NCBI GenBank assembly: GCA_002732905.1
Contig: NVTC01000006.1
Location: 59,967 to 65,636, forward strand
Source: Robiginitomaculum sp.
GTDB lineage: Bacteria > Pseudomonadota > Alphaproteobacteria > Caulobacterales > Maricaulaceae
Direction of reading: 5' to 3'
DNA: 5,670 nucleotides
The position numbers were made by a program, and so were the translations under genes. This document shows positions 1-5,670 of the stretch, in pieces. Every line of letters begins with the position of its first letter. Position 1 is the stretch's first letter. The notes under the pieces were generated by a model. That model saw nothing but the letters and a program-made list of their open reading frames with translations. It had not been told where the DNA came from and did not search any database.

Positions 1-440
1 AAAACAACACCAAAACCTTCCTGGTGGGGCCACCGGGCGGCAATAGCAGGACGCTGCACACCTTTTTTCATACGCAACAACAACTTTGACATAGCCATAA
101 GAGCCCCGGTATTTCCGGCAGAAACAGCTACTTTGGCTTCGCCGGTTTTTACCGACTCGATAGCATTCCACATGCTAGTACCCTTGCCGCGCCGCATAGC
201 AGTAGCGGGCTTGGCATCCATAGCAATAACACTTTCTGTGTGGTATATTTCGCTACGCGCACGTGTTTTTGGCGTTTTAGCCAACAAGGGCAGCAATTGT
301 GCTTCATCACCGTGGATTATAAAACGGGCATGACGTCCCTTCCCAGTGTGCTTTAAAAAATACTCGATGCCATGAATAACAATGTCCGGTGCTTCATCAC
401 CCCCCATTGCGTCTATCGATATTACTAATCCGTCCAGCAT
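1..440 (-). CDS. plsX: Phosphate acyltransferase PlsX, N-terminal part (runs off left edge)
   Basis: PlsX converts acyl-ACP and inorganic phosphate to acyl-phosphate, the donor that PlsY uses to acylate glycerol-3-phosphate in phospholipid synthesis; it is a peripheral membrane enzyme. About 146 codons are present, under half of the usual length of roughly 340 residues, and the frame is still open at base 1. The start carries the family signature ISIDAMGGDEAPDIVI (residues 7-22). Further family features are the SAGNTGALMA stretch (about 107-116) and RPAIAA (130-135). The ATG at 440 is chosen because the family motif begins six residues in and a GGGGA ribosome-binding site lies 4 nt upstream (445-449). 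The Cbp3-family gene ends 68 nt upstream on the same strand, so co-transcription is likely. In related bacteria fabH usually follows plsX, but that would lie outside the window. No frameshift or missing motif is seen in the visible part. Confidence 0.95.
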   Translation of the reverse strand, partial: MLDGLVISIDAMGGDEAPDIVIHGIEYFLKHTGKGRHARFIIHGDEAQLLPLLAKTPKTRARSEIYHTESVIAMDAKPATAMRRGKGTSMWNAIESVKTGEAKVAVSAGNTGALMAMSKLLLRMKKGVQRPAIAARWPHQEGFGVV

Positions 441-508
441 GTATTCCCCAAGTTACGTCATTATTACAGTGTACTTATAAGGGAAAAACCCGTTTGAATA
501 CATATTAT

Positions 509-1048
509 TTAGGGAAATTTGGGAAAATCTATTTCAGCCAGCGCGATCTGGCCAAGACTAAGAGTATTAAGCTTGCTCAGAAAATTTGCTGTGTAATCTA
601 TGAAGACAGCAGCATTTTTTTCAGTTTTGCAAACATGGCTATTCATAAGGTTGGCCAATGCATTTTGGTCAGTTTCACACCCATCAAATGCATCTGTATA
701 TTGCTTGGCTCGTGTAAAAAACATTTTAGCCAACGGTTTAATACGCCGCGCAACGCCCGTATCGCTCAAACCTTCTTCACGCAAAGCAATATCAAAGTCA
801 TCGATCATCACATCATATATTGCCTGGCTCAATTTGACCCCAGTTGCGTCGTGACCGCGTAAGGCATACATAACCGTAGACAAGTGCATGCACAAAATTT
901 CCATGCGCCCGTCTGTGGTATCTGCACACAGATCCTCACCATAAAACTCAGGTTTGCGTGATTGCACCATGATTTTTTTATAGATACGCTTGGCGTCTTT
1001 AATCTCTGCTCGGTGCGACCCAGTAATACGTGACAATATTTTCAGCAT
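509..1048 (-). CDS. Ubiquinol-cytochrome c chaperone (Cbp3/UQCC1 family)
   Basis: This 179-residue protein matches the bacterial Cbp3-like family (Ubiq_cyt_C_chap). The mitochondrial relatives help cytochrome b synthesis and assembly into the bc1 complex; a similar role in bacterial complex III assembly is inferred, not proven. The visible family pattern begins with EFYGEDLCADTTDGRMEIL (residues 34-52), where an FY-x-DTxDGRxE core precedes a helix containing HL. Next comes the acidic MIDDFDIALREEGLSDTGV stretch, and then the basic RRIKPLAKMFFTRAKQY segment. No signal peptide or membrane helix is evident, consistent with a cytoplasmic chaperone. An AGAGATGG sequence lies just upstream of the ATG at 1048. 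The gene is divergent from bamE and upstream of plsX, the usual alphaproteobacterial context, but the DUF177/YceD gene normally found between it and plsX is missing. Family assignment is firm; the precise function is less so. Confidence 0.88.
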   Translation of the reverse strand: MLKILSRITGSHRAEIKDAKRIYKKIMVQSRKPEFYGEDLCADTTDGRMEILCMHLSTVMYALRGHDATGVKLSQAIYDVMIDDFDIALREEGLSDTGVARRIKPLAKMFFTRAKQYTDAFDGCETDQNALANLMNSHVCKTEKNAAVFIDYTANFLSKLNTLSLGQIALAEIDFPKFP

Positions 1049-1136
1049 TTATCCATCTCTTTTCACATGTACTTACTTGCCATGTCGATTTTGATTGGGT
1101 AATGGATACGCTGACAAATTGAAAGAGAAAGCTTGC
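1049..1136. promoter_or_regulatory. Divergent intergenic region between the Cbp3-family gene and bamE
   Basis: These 88 bases separate two divergent genes and must carry the promoter for each, unless transcription enters from elsewhere. On the plus strand TTGCCA at 1077-1082 resembles a -35 box (5 of 6 to consensus). The hexamer 17 bases further on, TAATGG at 1100-1105, is only a poor -10. I could not fix a convincing promoter for the minus-strand gene. No clear operator palindrome or riboswitch is seen. Confidence 0.4.
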
Positions 1137-1631
1137 ATGCGCCCAAATTTATTTAAATTAGCTAGTCTCGGTATCCTGATACTCGGGCTTTCGGCTTGCA
1201 ACCCAACTTTACGCAATCACGGATATATTCCCACTGAAGATAAACCTCAGGCAGTGGATGCGAATACAGACACCAAAGCCAGCGTACTGGCTCGCCTTGG
1301 CAATCCATCTATCAAAAGTACATTTGATGAAAACACATGGTATTATTTGACAAGTGTGCGTGAGCGCCTTGCATATTTACGGCCTGTTACCTCAGAACGT
1401 ACGATTACGGCTATTACCTTCAATGATGATGGCCAAGTACAAAAAGTAGCTGAATACGGGATTGAAAACGGGCAGTACGTTAATTATTCAAACCGCAAGA
1501 CCCCAACACGCGGTCGTGAACTTTCAGTATTAGAACAAATTTTCGGCACTATTGGCCGAATCCCCATCGACCAGCTCGGTGGAAATCAGGACATTCCGGG
1601 GGGAAGTGGTGGCCCTGGTGGTGGACGATAA
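1137..1631 (+). CDS. bamE: Outer membrane protein assembly factor BamE (lipoprotein)
   Basis: BamE (SmpA/OmlA family) is a small lipoprotein of the Bam complex, which folds beta-barrel proteins into the outer membrane. The preferred product is 164 residues. A basic n-region and hydrophobic stretch (MRPNLFKLASLGILILGLSA) lead to a lipobox, L-S-A-C, with the lipidated cysteine at residue 21 (codon 1197-1199). Asn at +2 rather than Asp is compatible with Lol export to the outer membrane. The SmpA/OmlA fold follows, with KASVLARLGNPS (47-58), TWYYLTSVRE (67-76) and ITAITFNDDGQVQKVAEYG (90-108). The tail ELSVLEQIFGTIGRIPIDQL (128-147) and a Gly/Pro-rich end resemble alphaproteobacterial BamE. An in-frame TTG at 1095 would add 14 residues ahead of the signal peptide; the ATG at 1137 is preferred because it gives a normal 20-residue signal and has a purine-rich stretch (AAAGAGAAAG) upstream. 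A strong terminator follows directly, so the gene is probably monocistronic. Confidence 0.92.
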   Translation: MRPNLFKLASLGILILGLSACNPTLRNHGYIPTEDKPQAVDANTDTKASVLARLGNPSIKSTFDENTWYYLTSVRERLAYLRPVTSERTITAITFNDDGQVQKVAEYGIENGQYVNYSNRKTPTRGRELSVLEQIFGTIGRIPIDQLGGNQDIPGGSGGPGGGR

Positions 1632-1649
1632 GTCCCCATTAGGCCCCAC

Positions 1650-1694
1650 AAAAACCCGGTGTTCTGTTCCAAGAGTTCAGACACCGGGTTTTTT
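1650..1694. terminator. Bidirectional Rho-independent terminator between bamE and thiL
   Basis: AAAAACCCGGTGT (1650-1662) pairs perfectly with ACACCGGGTTTTT (1681-1693), leaving an 18-nt loop in which CTG (1664-1666) and CAG (1678-1680) can extend the stem past a one-base bulge. The plus strand ends in six Ts (1689-1694), and the minus-strand transcript also ends in five Ts, from the A-run at 1650-1654. It lies 18 bases after the bamE stop and 9 bases beyond the thiL stop, so it fits termination of both convergent units. Confidence 0.9.
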
Positions 1695-1703
1695 GTTATC
1701 TCA

Positions 1704-2675
1704 TTAAAAATGCGTGTAACCAGGCTTATCTATTTTGACCTCATTGCCTTGGCTATCACGACATTTGACACCAGAACCATCTGTGATCTTCCCTATAACT
1801 GTGAGCGCAATACCAGTTTTGGTCGCTTGTTTTTTAAGTGCAGAAATTTTTTGCTCGGGAACACACATTAATACCTGATAATCATCGCCGCCTGTGGCTA
1901 ATTTTACACGCGCTTTTTGATGATCGCACTCCCCAAGTACCCACTTTGTACTCGCAGTTGACAATGGGATTGTTGTCAGGAAAATATCTATGCCAACACC
2001 GGATACATCAGCAATATGGCCCGCATCCGCCAAAAGGCCGTCCGATATATCCAATGCTGCCGTGGCATATTTGCGAATAGCCTGACGCAAAGCAAAGGGC
2101 GGCTCAGGTAGGTGGTATGCACTCTCCCAATATGAAGATTGGGAACCAAATTTATCCATTTGATTTAACACGGTTTTTAAGCCTAGATAGCTATCACCAA
2201 TACATCCAGTAACACAGACAAGATCACCGACTTGTGCGCCTGACCTCAAAACCGTTTTGCCGACGGGTACAGTACCAACCAGTGTAACCGTCAATACGTT
2301 TTTACCTTTGGTTCGCGTGGTGTCCCCGCCCCATAATTTAATACCGTAACGGTTTTGTGCATTCGCTAAACCGCGGCAAAAAATCTCGAGGGCTTCCACG
2401 TCAACGTGTTCTGATAATGTCAGCGACAAAAAATACCCAATAGGGTCGGCACCTTTAGACACTAAATCTGAAATATTGACACTAATGAGCTTTTCTGCCG
2501 TTTGGGCATCGAATTTACCGTCCGGGAAATGTACGCCCTCGACCTGTGTATCCATGCTGATTACGACTTCAAGACCCTTAGGCGCTTTCCAAACCGCAAC
2601 ATCATCTTTCAGGTCAAGGCCTTCAGGCCCGGCCAAGGCACTAAGATATTTGGCTATGAAGCCAAATTCATCCAT
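1704..2675 (-). CDS. thiL: Thiamine-monophosphate kinase ThiL
   Basis: ThiL phosphorylates thiamine monophosphate with ATP to thiamine diphosphate, the last step of de novo cofactor synthesis, in the cytoplasm. The 323-residue length is normal for the family. The AIR-synthase-type N-domain shows MDEFGFIAKYL at the start, the acidic DLKDDVAV (residues 21-28), SMDTQVEGVHF (40-50), VNISDLVSKGADP (66-78) and GGDTTR (116-121); these acidic motifs form the Mg-ATP and substrate site in known ThiL. The second domain has RSGAQVGD (144-151), HLPEPP (188-193), ALDISDGLLADAGHI (207-221), GGDDYQ (262-267) and the typical GY-x-HF C-terminus. Gln replaces the usual Glu after the Tyr in the GGDDYE-type motif, probably a tolerated change. 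The ATG lies inside the end of nusB (8-nt overlap) with no clear Shine-Dalgarno sequence, so translation is probably coupled to nusB. No other thiamine gene is in the window. Confidence 0.96.
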   Translation of the reverse strand: MDEFGFIAKYLSALAGPEGLDLKDDVAVWKAPKGLEVVISMDTQVEGVHFPDGKFDAQTAEKLISVNISDLVSKGADPIGYFLSLTLSEHVDVEALEIFCRGLANAQNRYGIKLWGGDTTRTKGKNVLTVTLVGTVPVGKTVLRSGAQVGDLVCVTGCIGDSYLGLKTVLNQMDKFGSQSSYWESAYHLPEPPFALRQAIRKYATAALDISDGLLADAGHIADVSGVGIDIFLTTIPLSTASTKWVLGECDHQKARVKLATGGDDYQVLMCVPEQKISALKKQATKTGIALTVIGKITDGSGVKCRDSQGNEVKIDKPGYTHF

Positions 2676-3189
2676 CAGTTTTTTCGGTGCCAGATATTTC
2701 AGGCGGAATACCGAATTCGCCTGGTCTGCATTCGCGAGCTAATTTATCCAGCGCAGCATTAACAAAATTTGGCTCTTTACCTGCGTAAAAATCCTTGGCT
2801 AGTCCGACATATTCGTCAATCACAACAATGGCCGGCACATCGAACATGCGCATGAGTTCATAGCTAGCACAACGCATAATCGCGCGTAAGGTCACATCGA
2901 GCCGACTTAACTTCCAGTTTTTACCAAGCTTACCGGATATAACCTTATCAACGGCTTCTTGTTCGGCAACAACGCCCAAGACTATCAATTCAAAGAATTC
3001 ACTATCAGCATTAACCTCGCCGTCACTTACGGCATGTTCTTTCCAGTGTTCATTGAACTGGCGCACAACAAGTTTTGATTTCTGGTCCGAGAGTTCCATT
3101 TGGTACAAAGCCTGCACAGCAGACAACCGCGCCAAATGCCTGCTCCTATTATCAATGGGGCGCATATCATTTTCAGTTCCGGAAGCCAT
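2668..3189 (-). CDS. nusB: Transcription antitermination factor NusB
   Basis: NusB binds boxA RNA together with ribosomal protein S10 (NusE) and supports antitermination of rRNA operons. This 173-residue protein has the whole family pattern. The arginine-rich first helix is RHLARLSAVQALYQ (residues 17-30). WKLSRLDVTLRAIMRCASYEL (92-112) and the highly conserved block from VPAIVVIDEYVGLAK to EPNFVNAALDKLAR (118-152) follow. Residues 1-16 and the tail after 152 are the usual variable ends. The ATG at 3189 shares its A with the TAA of nrdR (TAATG), a classic stop-restart arrangement, so translational coupling is likely; upstream purines (AAGAAG) give only a weak ribosome-binding site. Met9 is a possible alternative start, but the TAATG overlap favours the first. 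In many alphaproteobacteria nusB follows ribH; here it follows nrdR directly. Confidence 0.96.
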   Translation of the reverse strand: MASGTENDMRPIDNRSRHLARLSAVQALYQMELSDQKSKLVVRQFNEHWKEHAVSDGEVNADSEFFELIVLGVVAEQEAVDKVISGKLGKNWKLSRLDVTLRAIMRCASYELMRMFDVPAIVVIDEYVGLAKDFYAGKEPNFVNAALDKLARECRPGEFGIPPEISGTEKTDG

Positions 3190-3689
3190 TAGTCTTCTTT
3201 CTCTTTGTTTTCGGTGTTTTCAGTGTTATCGGTTTCAGGTGCTAGTTTTTCTTCGCCAATAAAACTCTCGAAATCAGAAACTTCATGGAAGTTTTTGTAA
3301 ACGGAAGCATAGCGCACATAGCCAACACTATCCAGATGCGGCAGGCTATCCATAACCATTTGACCAATGATTTCGCTGGACACTTCGTTATTACCAATGC
3401 TTTCTAATCGTCTCACGATCGCACTGATCATCCGTTCTATTTGTTCGTCTTTTACGGGGCGTTTTTGCAAGGCAATGGTAACCGAAGCTAATAATTTATC
3501 ACGCTCAAACGGCGCACGGCGGCCATTCTTCTTCACAACAGTTAGTTCGCGTAATTGCACGCGTTCGAATGTGGTAAATCGCGCACCGCAACCATTACAA
3601 AGTCGGCGCCTGCGAATGGCATTACCGTCCTCTGTATGGCGACTGTCTTTGACTTGACTATCTTCACTTGAGCAAAACGGGCAGCGCAT
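3189..3689 (-). CDS. nrdR: Transcriptional repressor NrdR
   Basis: NrdR represses ribonucleotide reductase genes by binding NrdR boxes, and senses ATP/dATP through an ATP-cone. The 166-residue protein begins with a zinc ribbon: MRCPFC (Cys3, Cys6) and CNGCG (Cys31, Cys34), followed by RFTTFERV (37-44). The ATP-cone runs from about residue 49 to 139, starting with [17 protein letters not shown] (51-67) and ending with [13 protein letters not shown] (122-134). A 20-residue low-complexity acidic tail (about 147-166), containing the repeat TENTEN, extends past the usual end and overlaps the nusB start by one base. The gene starts 7 nt after glyA; its Shine-Dalgarno AGGTGA (3693-3698) overlaps the glyA TAG stop, implying coupling. 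The glyA-nrdR pairing is common in alphaproteobacteria. No NrdR box was recognised in the window, so its targets must lie elsewhere. Confidence 0.97.
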   Translation of the reverse strand: MRCPFCSSEDSQVKDSRHTEDGNAIRRRRLCNGCGARFTTFERVQLRELTVVKKNGRRAPFERDKLLASVTIALQKRPVKDEQIERMISAIVRRLESIGNNEVSSEIIGQMVMDSLPHLDSVGYVRYASVYKNFHEVSDFESFIGEEKLAPETDNTENTENKEKED

Positions 3690-3696
3690 ATTTCAC

Positions 3697-4947
3697 CTAT
3701 AAATCTGGATAAAGGGGAAAGGCTTTGGTCAACACAGCAACGCGCTCACGTACGGACGCTTCAACTTCGGCATTGCCTTTCGGGCTTTCCGCCAGAGCAT
3801 CCAGAACCTCGGCCATTAACTCACCAATCAGTTTAAATTCATCTTCGCCAAATCCGCGAGACGTCCCTGCAGGCGATCCTACACGAATACCTGAGGTGAT
3901 TGTAAATTTTTCTTTATCGAACGGAATGCCGTTTTTATTACAGGTAATGTTGGCACGCTCCAAAGCATGTTCAGCGTATTTACCCTTTACGCCCTTAGGC
4001 CGCAAATCAATCAGTGCCAAATGGGTATCGGTACCGCCGCTAACAACGGCGTATCCAGACTTGACCAGAGTATCGGCCATAACCTGACAATTACGCACCA
4101 CATTTTTGGCATAGGCTTTAAATTCAGGTTCCAATGCTTCGCCGAACGCTATAGCCTTGGCCGCAATCACATGCATCAATGGCCCGCCTTGCAAACCAGG
4201 GAATATGGCCGAGTTAATTTTCTTGGCTATGTCAGCATCATTGGTCAAAACCATGCCGCCGCGTGGGCCGCGTAAAGTTTTGTGGGTTGTCGTTGTCACT
4301 ACATGAGCATGGGGTAAAGGGCTTGGGTGTACGCCGCCTGCCACTAGCCCCGCAAAATGTGCCATATCCACATGTAGATAAGCCCCTACTTTATCGGCTA
4401 TCGCACGGAAGCGCGCAAAATCAATAACACGAGCATAAGCAGATCCGCCTGCAATGATCATTTTTGGTTTATGCTCCAACGCCAACGCCTCAACCGCGTC
4501 ATAATCAATCAAACAAGTGTCTTCGCGTACACCGTAAGCGACAGCATTAAACCATTTCCCAGACATATTTGGTCGTGCGCCGTGGGTCAAATGTCCCCCA
4601 GACGCCAAATCCATACCCATGATCGTATCGCCGGGCTGTAGCAAAGCTAACATAACGGACTGATTGGCTTGACTACCGGAATGAGGTTGAACATTGACAA
4701 AGCCGCAGTCAAACATTTGCTTAGCACGGTCTATGGCCAAATTTTCAACAACATCCACATGCTCACAGCCGCCGTAATAACGACGCCCCGGATACCCTTC
4801 AGCGTATTTATTGGTGAGTACAGAACCTTGTGCTCTTAGCACGGCTTCTGATACAATATTTTCAGACGCGATCAGCTCGATTTGGTCTTGCTGGCGGCGA
4901 AGCTCCTGTTCGATGGCTTCAAATACAGCATTGTCAGGTGCAGACAT
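3697..4947 (-). CDS. glyA: Serine hydroxymethyltransferase GlyA
   Basis: GlyA is a cytoplasmic PLP enzyme that interconverts serine and glycine while charging tetrahydrofolate with a one-carbon unit, supplying purine, thymidylate and methionine synthesis. Its 416 residues match bacterial SHMT length. LIASEN (25-30) and [21 protein letters not shown] (from about residue 45) mark the N-terminus. PHSGSQAN (88-95) and HLTHG (119-123) line the cofactor site. DMAHFAGL (194-201) supplies the Asp and His that contact [19 protein letters not shown] (216-231) contains the Schiff-base lysine, Lys223. [16 protein letters not shown] (351-366) has Arg355, the substrate carboxylate-binding arginine. All key residues are intact. 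The ATG at 4947 has AAGGA six bases upstream (4954-4958). It is the first gene of the tight glyA-nrdR-nusB-thiL run, and an upstream -10-like element suggests its own promoter in addition to any read-through from rpoZ. Confidence 0.98.
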   Translation of the reverse strand: MSAPDNAVFEAIEQELRRQQDQIELIASENIVSEAVLRAQGSVLTNKYAEGYPGRRYYGGCEHVDVVENLAIDRAKQMFDCGFVNVQPHSGSQANQSVMLALLQPGDTIMGMDLASGGHLTHGARPNMSGKWFNAVAYGVREDTCLIDYDAVEALALEHKPKMIIAGGSAYARVIDFARFRAIADKVGAYLHVDMAHFAGLVAGGVHPSPLPHAHVVTTTTHKTLRGPRGGMVLTNDADIAKKINSAIFPGLQGGPLMHVIAAKAIAFGEALEPEFKAYAKNVVRNCQVMADTLVKSGYAVVSGGTDTHLALIDLRPKGVKGKYAEHALERANITCNKNGIPFDKEKFTITSGIRVGSPAGTSRGFGEDEFKLIGELMAEVLDALAESPKGNAEVEASVRERVAVLTKAFPLYPDL

Positions 4948-5035
4948 GACGAATCCTTTTTCGGGGCTTATGAGACCCGGAACCTAAACAGAGCATGCTT
5001 ACCCTGCAATCAAAATTATACGAAATTACGCGGAA
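4948..5035 (-). promoter_or_regulatory. glyA: glyA upstream region with candidate -10 box
   Basis: These 88 bases lie between the rpoZ stop and the glyA start. Reading the minus strand, a perfect TATAAT sits at 5020-5015, about 70 bases before the glyA ATG. The hexamer 17 bases further upstream is GGTTTT, which is not a good -35, so the promoter is tentative. An 8-base palindrome AGCATGCT at 4992-4999 falls within the predicted leader. The AAGGA ribosome-binding site is at 4954-4958. No terminator hairpin with a T-tract is seen after rpoZ, so rpoZ transcripts could read through into glyA. Confidence 0.4.
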
Positions 5036-5407
5036 TTAAAACCGGTTATCGGGTCCGTTATCACGGTCACTTTGCAGCGCACGGAGCATATCGGCTTCGG
5101 ACATTTCTTTTGGTCGTTCCTGACCGTGCTCAAGCGCCAAGATTGGTGCTTGATCTTCTTCGTCCGGAATATCGTCGTCCATGATAACACGTTGCAAGCC
5201 AATGATCAGGCTCTCACGCAAATCATCAAGACCAAGAGTTTCTTCAGCAAGCTCGCGCAAAGCCACAACAGGTGTCTTGTCGTTATCACGTTCAATGGTC
5301 AACGGCGAACCCGCAGAAATATTGCGCGCACGGTGTGCAGCCATCAAAACTAGATCAAAACGATCAGGAATAACTTCAATACAATCTTCAACAGTAACCC
5401 GGGCCAT
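5036..5407 (-). CDS. rpoZ: DNA-directed RNA polymerase omega subunit RpoZ
   Basis: Omega is the small subunit that binds beta-prime and aids its folding and RNA polymerase assembly; it also contributes to the ppGpp site in proteobacteria. The preferred 123-residue product starts with the family signature [20 protein letters not shown], continuing [13 protein letters not shown], and then has the conserved [15 protein letters not shown] segment (about 42-56). The rest is an acidic, variable C-terminal tail, which is common and often long in alphaproteobacteria. An in-frame ATG at 5446 would add 13 residues, but the one at 5407 is chosen because it gives the canonical MARVT start and has GGAGA at 5412-5416, four bases upstream. 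A good promoter candidate lies 60-90 bases upstream. glyA follows 88 bases downstream on the same strand. I recall rpoZ more often beside the relA/spoT-type rsh gene in alphaproteobacteria, so the glyA neighbour may be lineage-specific. Confidence 0.96.
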   Translation of the reverse strand: MARVTVEDCIEVIPDRFDLVLMAAHRARNISAGSPLTIERDNDKTPVVALRELAEETLGLDDLRESLIIGLQRVIMDDDIPDEEDQAPILALEHGQERPKEMSEADMLRALQSDRDNGPDNRF

Positions 5408-5411
5408 AAAA

Positions 5412-5416
5412 TCTCC
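5412..5416 (-). promoter_or_regulatory. rpoZ: Ribosome-binding site deciding the rpoZ start
   Basis: The minus strand reads GGAGA, then four bases, then the ATG at 5407. This is the best Shine-Dalgarno match near the gene and supports the start at 5407 over the in-frame ATG at 5446. Confidence 0.75.
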
Positions 5417-5468
5417 GAAAATGAATGCGCATCTATCCAGAGACACGCACTATAAAAAGCGAATCCGC

Positions 5469-5496
5469 TATATAGGCATGTCCTGAAATTTGGCAA
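5469..5496 (-). promoter_or_regulatory. rpoZ: Candidate sigma-70 promoter for rpoZ
   Basis: On the minus strand, TTGCCA (5496-5491, five of six to TTGACA) is followed after 16 bases by TATATA (5474-5469). The surrounding CTTG...CTATAT form resembles housekeeping promoters of alphaproteobacteria. Transcription would begin near 5462, giving a leader of about 55 bases before the rpoZ ATG at 5407. The element lies in the 122-base gap after the upstream gene's stop, as expected for an independently transcribed rpoZ. Confidence 0.6.
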
Positions 5497-5529
5497 GAAA
5501 TATTTTCACCATGATTTACGAAAAATCGC

Positions 5530-5670
5530 CTATTCCTCAAACGTAGAAATATCGGCTAAGCTTTTCTTGATGAGCGCATGTTCGGGTATTTGGGCGTCTT
5601 TATCCGGGTAGCCTACGACCATAAGCACAAATGGTTTTTCGGATTTAGGACGACCACAAATATCGCGCAG
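5530..5670 (-). CDS. Probable nitroreductase-family protein, C-terminal end (runs off right edge)
   Basis: Only the last 46 codons are present, ending in TAG at 5530-5532; the start lies beyond the right edge. The fragment reads CGRPKSEKPFVLMVVGYP (from about the fifth visible residue), then DKDAQIPEHALIKKSLADI and a short acidic end. This fits the C-terminal pattern of FMN-dependent nitroreductase-like oxidoreductases, where a GRP-x-NE-KPF segment leads to a VGYP turn, a D-A-x-(V/I)-P motif and a final (R)K-x-L. In this family the GYP region lies near the flavin. The substrate cannot be told from this fragment and the family call rests on this short stretch. It is on the same strand as rpoZ, 122 bases upstream of it, with no clear terminator between. 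Confidence 0.7.
   Translation of the reverse strand: MRDICGRPKSEKPFVLMVVGYPDKDAQIPEHALIKKSLADISTFEE

Noticed and set aside
480..493. GGG-TTTTT-CCC mini-hairpin between the Cbp3-family gene and plsX.
   Set aside because: A three-base-pair stem without a T-tract after it is too weak to be a terminator.
389..862. A 157-codon plus-strand open frame.
   Set aside because: It runs antisense to the well-supported Cbp3-family gene and the plsX start, has no recognisable domain, and is best explained as a shadow of the minus-strand coding.
1095..1136. A longer BamE beginning at the in-frame TTG at 1095.
   Set aside because: It would place 14 mostly polar residues before an otherwise normal lipoprotein signal; the ATG at 1137 gives a standard signal peptide.
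5408..5446. A 13-residue N-terminal extension of RpoZ from the ATG at 5446.
   Set aside because: The omega family begins at MARVT and the strong GGAGA site serves the ATG at 5407.
5456..5467. A small hairpin (AGCG-GATT-CGCT on the minus strand) followed by Ts, a possible terminator or attenuator upstream of rpoZ.
   Set aside because: The stem is only four base pairs and it overlaps the predicted transcription start, so it is unlikely to form a functional terminator.
5468..5475. CTATATAG palindrome as part of an NrdR box.
   Set aside because: It lacks the flanking bases of the NrdR consensus and a second copy, and is better explained as the rpoZ -10 region.
1..5670. A previously undescribed system (defence island, toxin-antitoxin pair, mobile element or CRISPR array).
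   Set aside because: All substantial minus- and plus-strand coding is accounted for by recognised housekeeping families with intact motifs, and no direct repeats, transposase or integrase were seen.

Overview
The window looks like core chromosome of an alphaproteobacterium with moderate to low GC. Two things point there: a Cbp3-type ubiquinol-cytochrome c chaperone gene divergent from bamE and followed by plsX, and a glyA-nrdR-nusB-thiL run. Both are alphaproteobacterial arrangements. The genus cannot be named from the sequence alone. No mobile element, CRISPR array, tRNA or rRNA gene is visible. No foreign gene block stands out by eye, although base composition was not computed.

Layout from left to right. 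(1) Positions 1-1048, minus strand: the N-terminal part of plsX (phospholipid synthesis), running off the left edge, preceded by a Cbp3-family chaperone gene. (2) Positions 1049-1136: a short divergent intergenic region. (3) Positions 1137-1631, plus strand: bamE, an outer-membrane lipoprotein of the Bam complex and the only plus-strand gene. (4) Positions 1650-1694: a strong hairpin with T-tracts on both sides, which should terminate both bamE and the convergent thiL. (5) Positions 1704-4947, minus strand: a tight cluster transcribed glyA -> nrdR -> nusB -> thiL. Its junctions are 7 nt apart, a 1-nt TAATG overlap and an 8-nt overlap, so it is very probably one translationally coupled operon. 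(6) Positions 5036-5407, minus strand: rpoZ (RNA polymerase omega), with its own good promoter candidate. (7) Positions 5530-5670, minus strand: the C-terminal end of a probable nitroreductase-family protein running off the right edge.

The operon combines one-carbon metabolism (glyA), control of ribonucleotide reductase (nrdR), transcription antitermination (nusB) and thiamine diphosphate synthesis (thiL). The left side serves the cell envelope (plsX, bamE) and the respiratory bc1 complex (Cbp3 family).

I found no evidence of an undescribed system. The most notable signal is compaction of conserved gene order. The riboflavin genes usually found between nrdR and nusB are absent. So is the DUF177/YceD gene usually found between the Cbp3 homologue and plsX. 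The thiL-to-bamE interval is also empty apart from the terminator. These absences rest on remembered gene order and need a comparative check.
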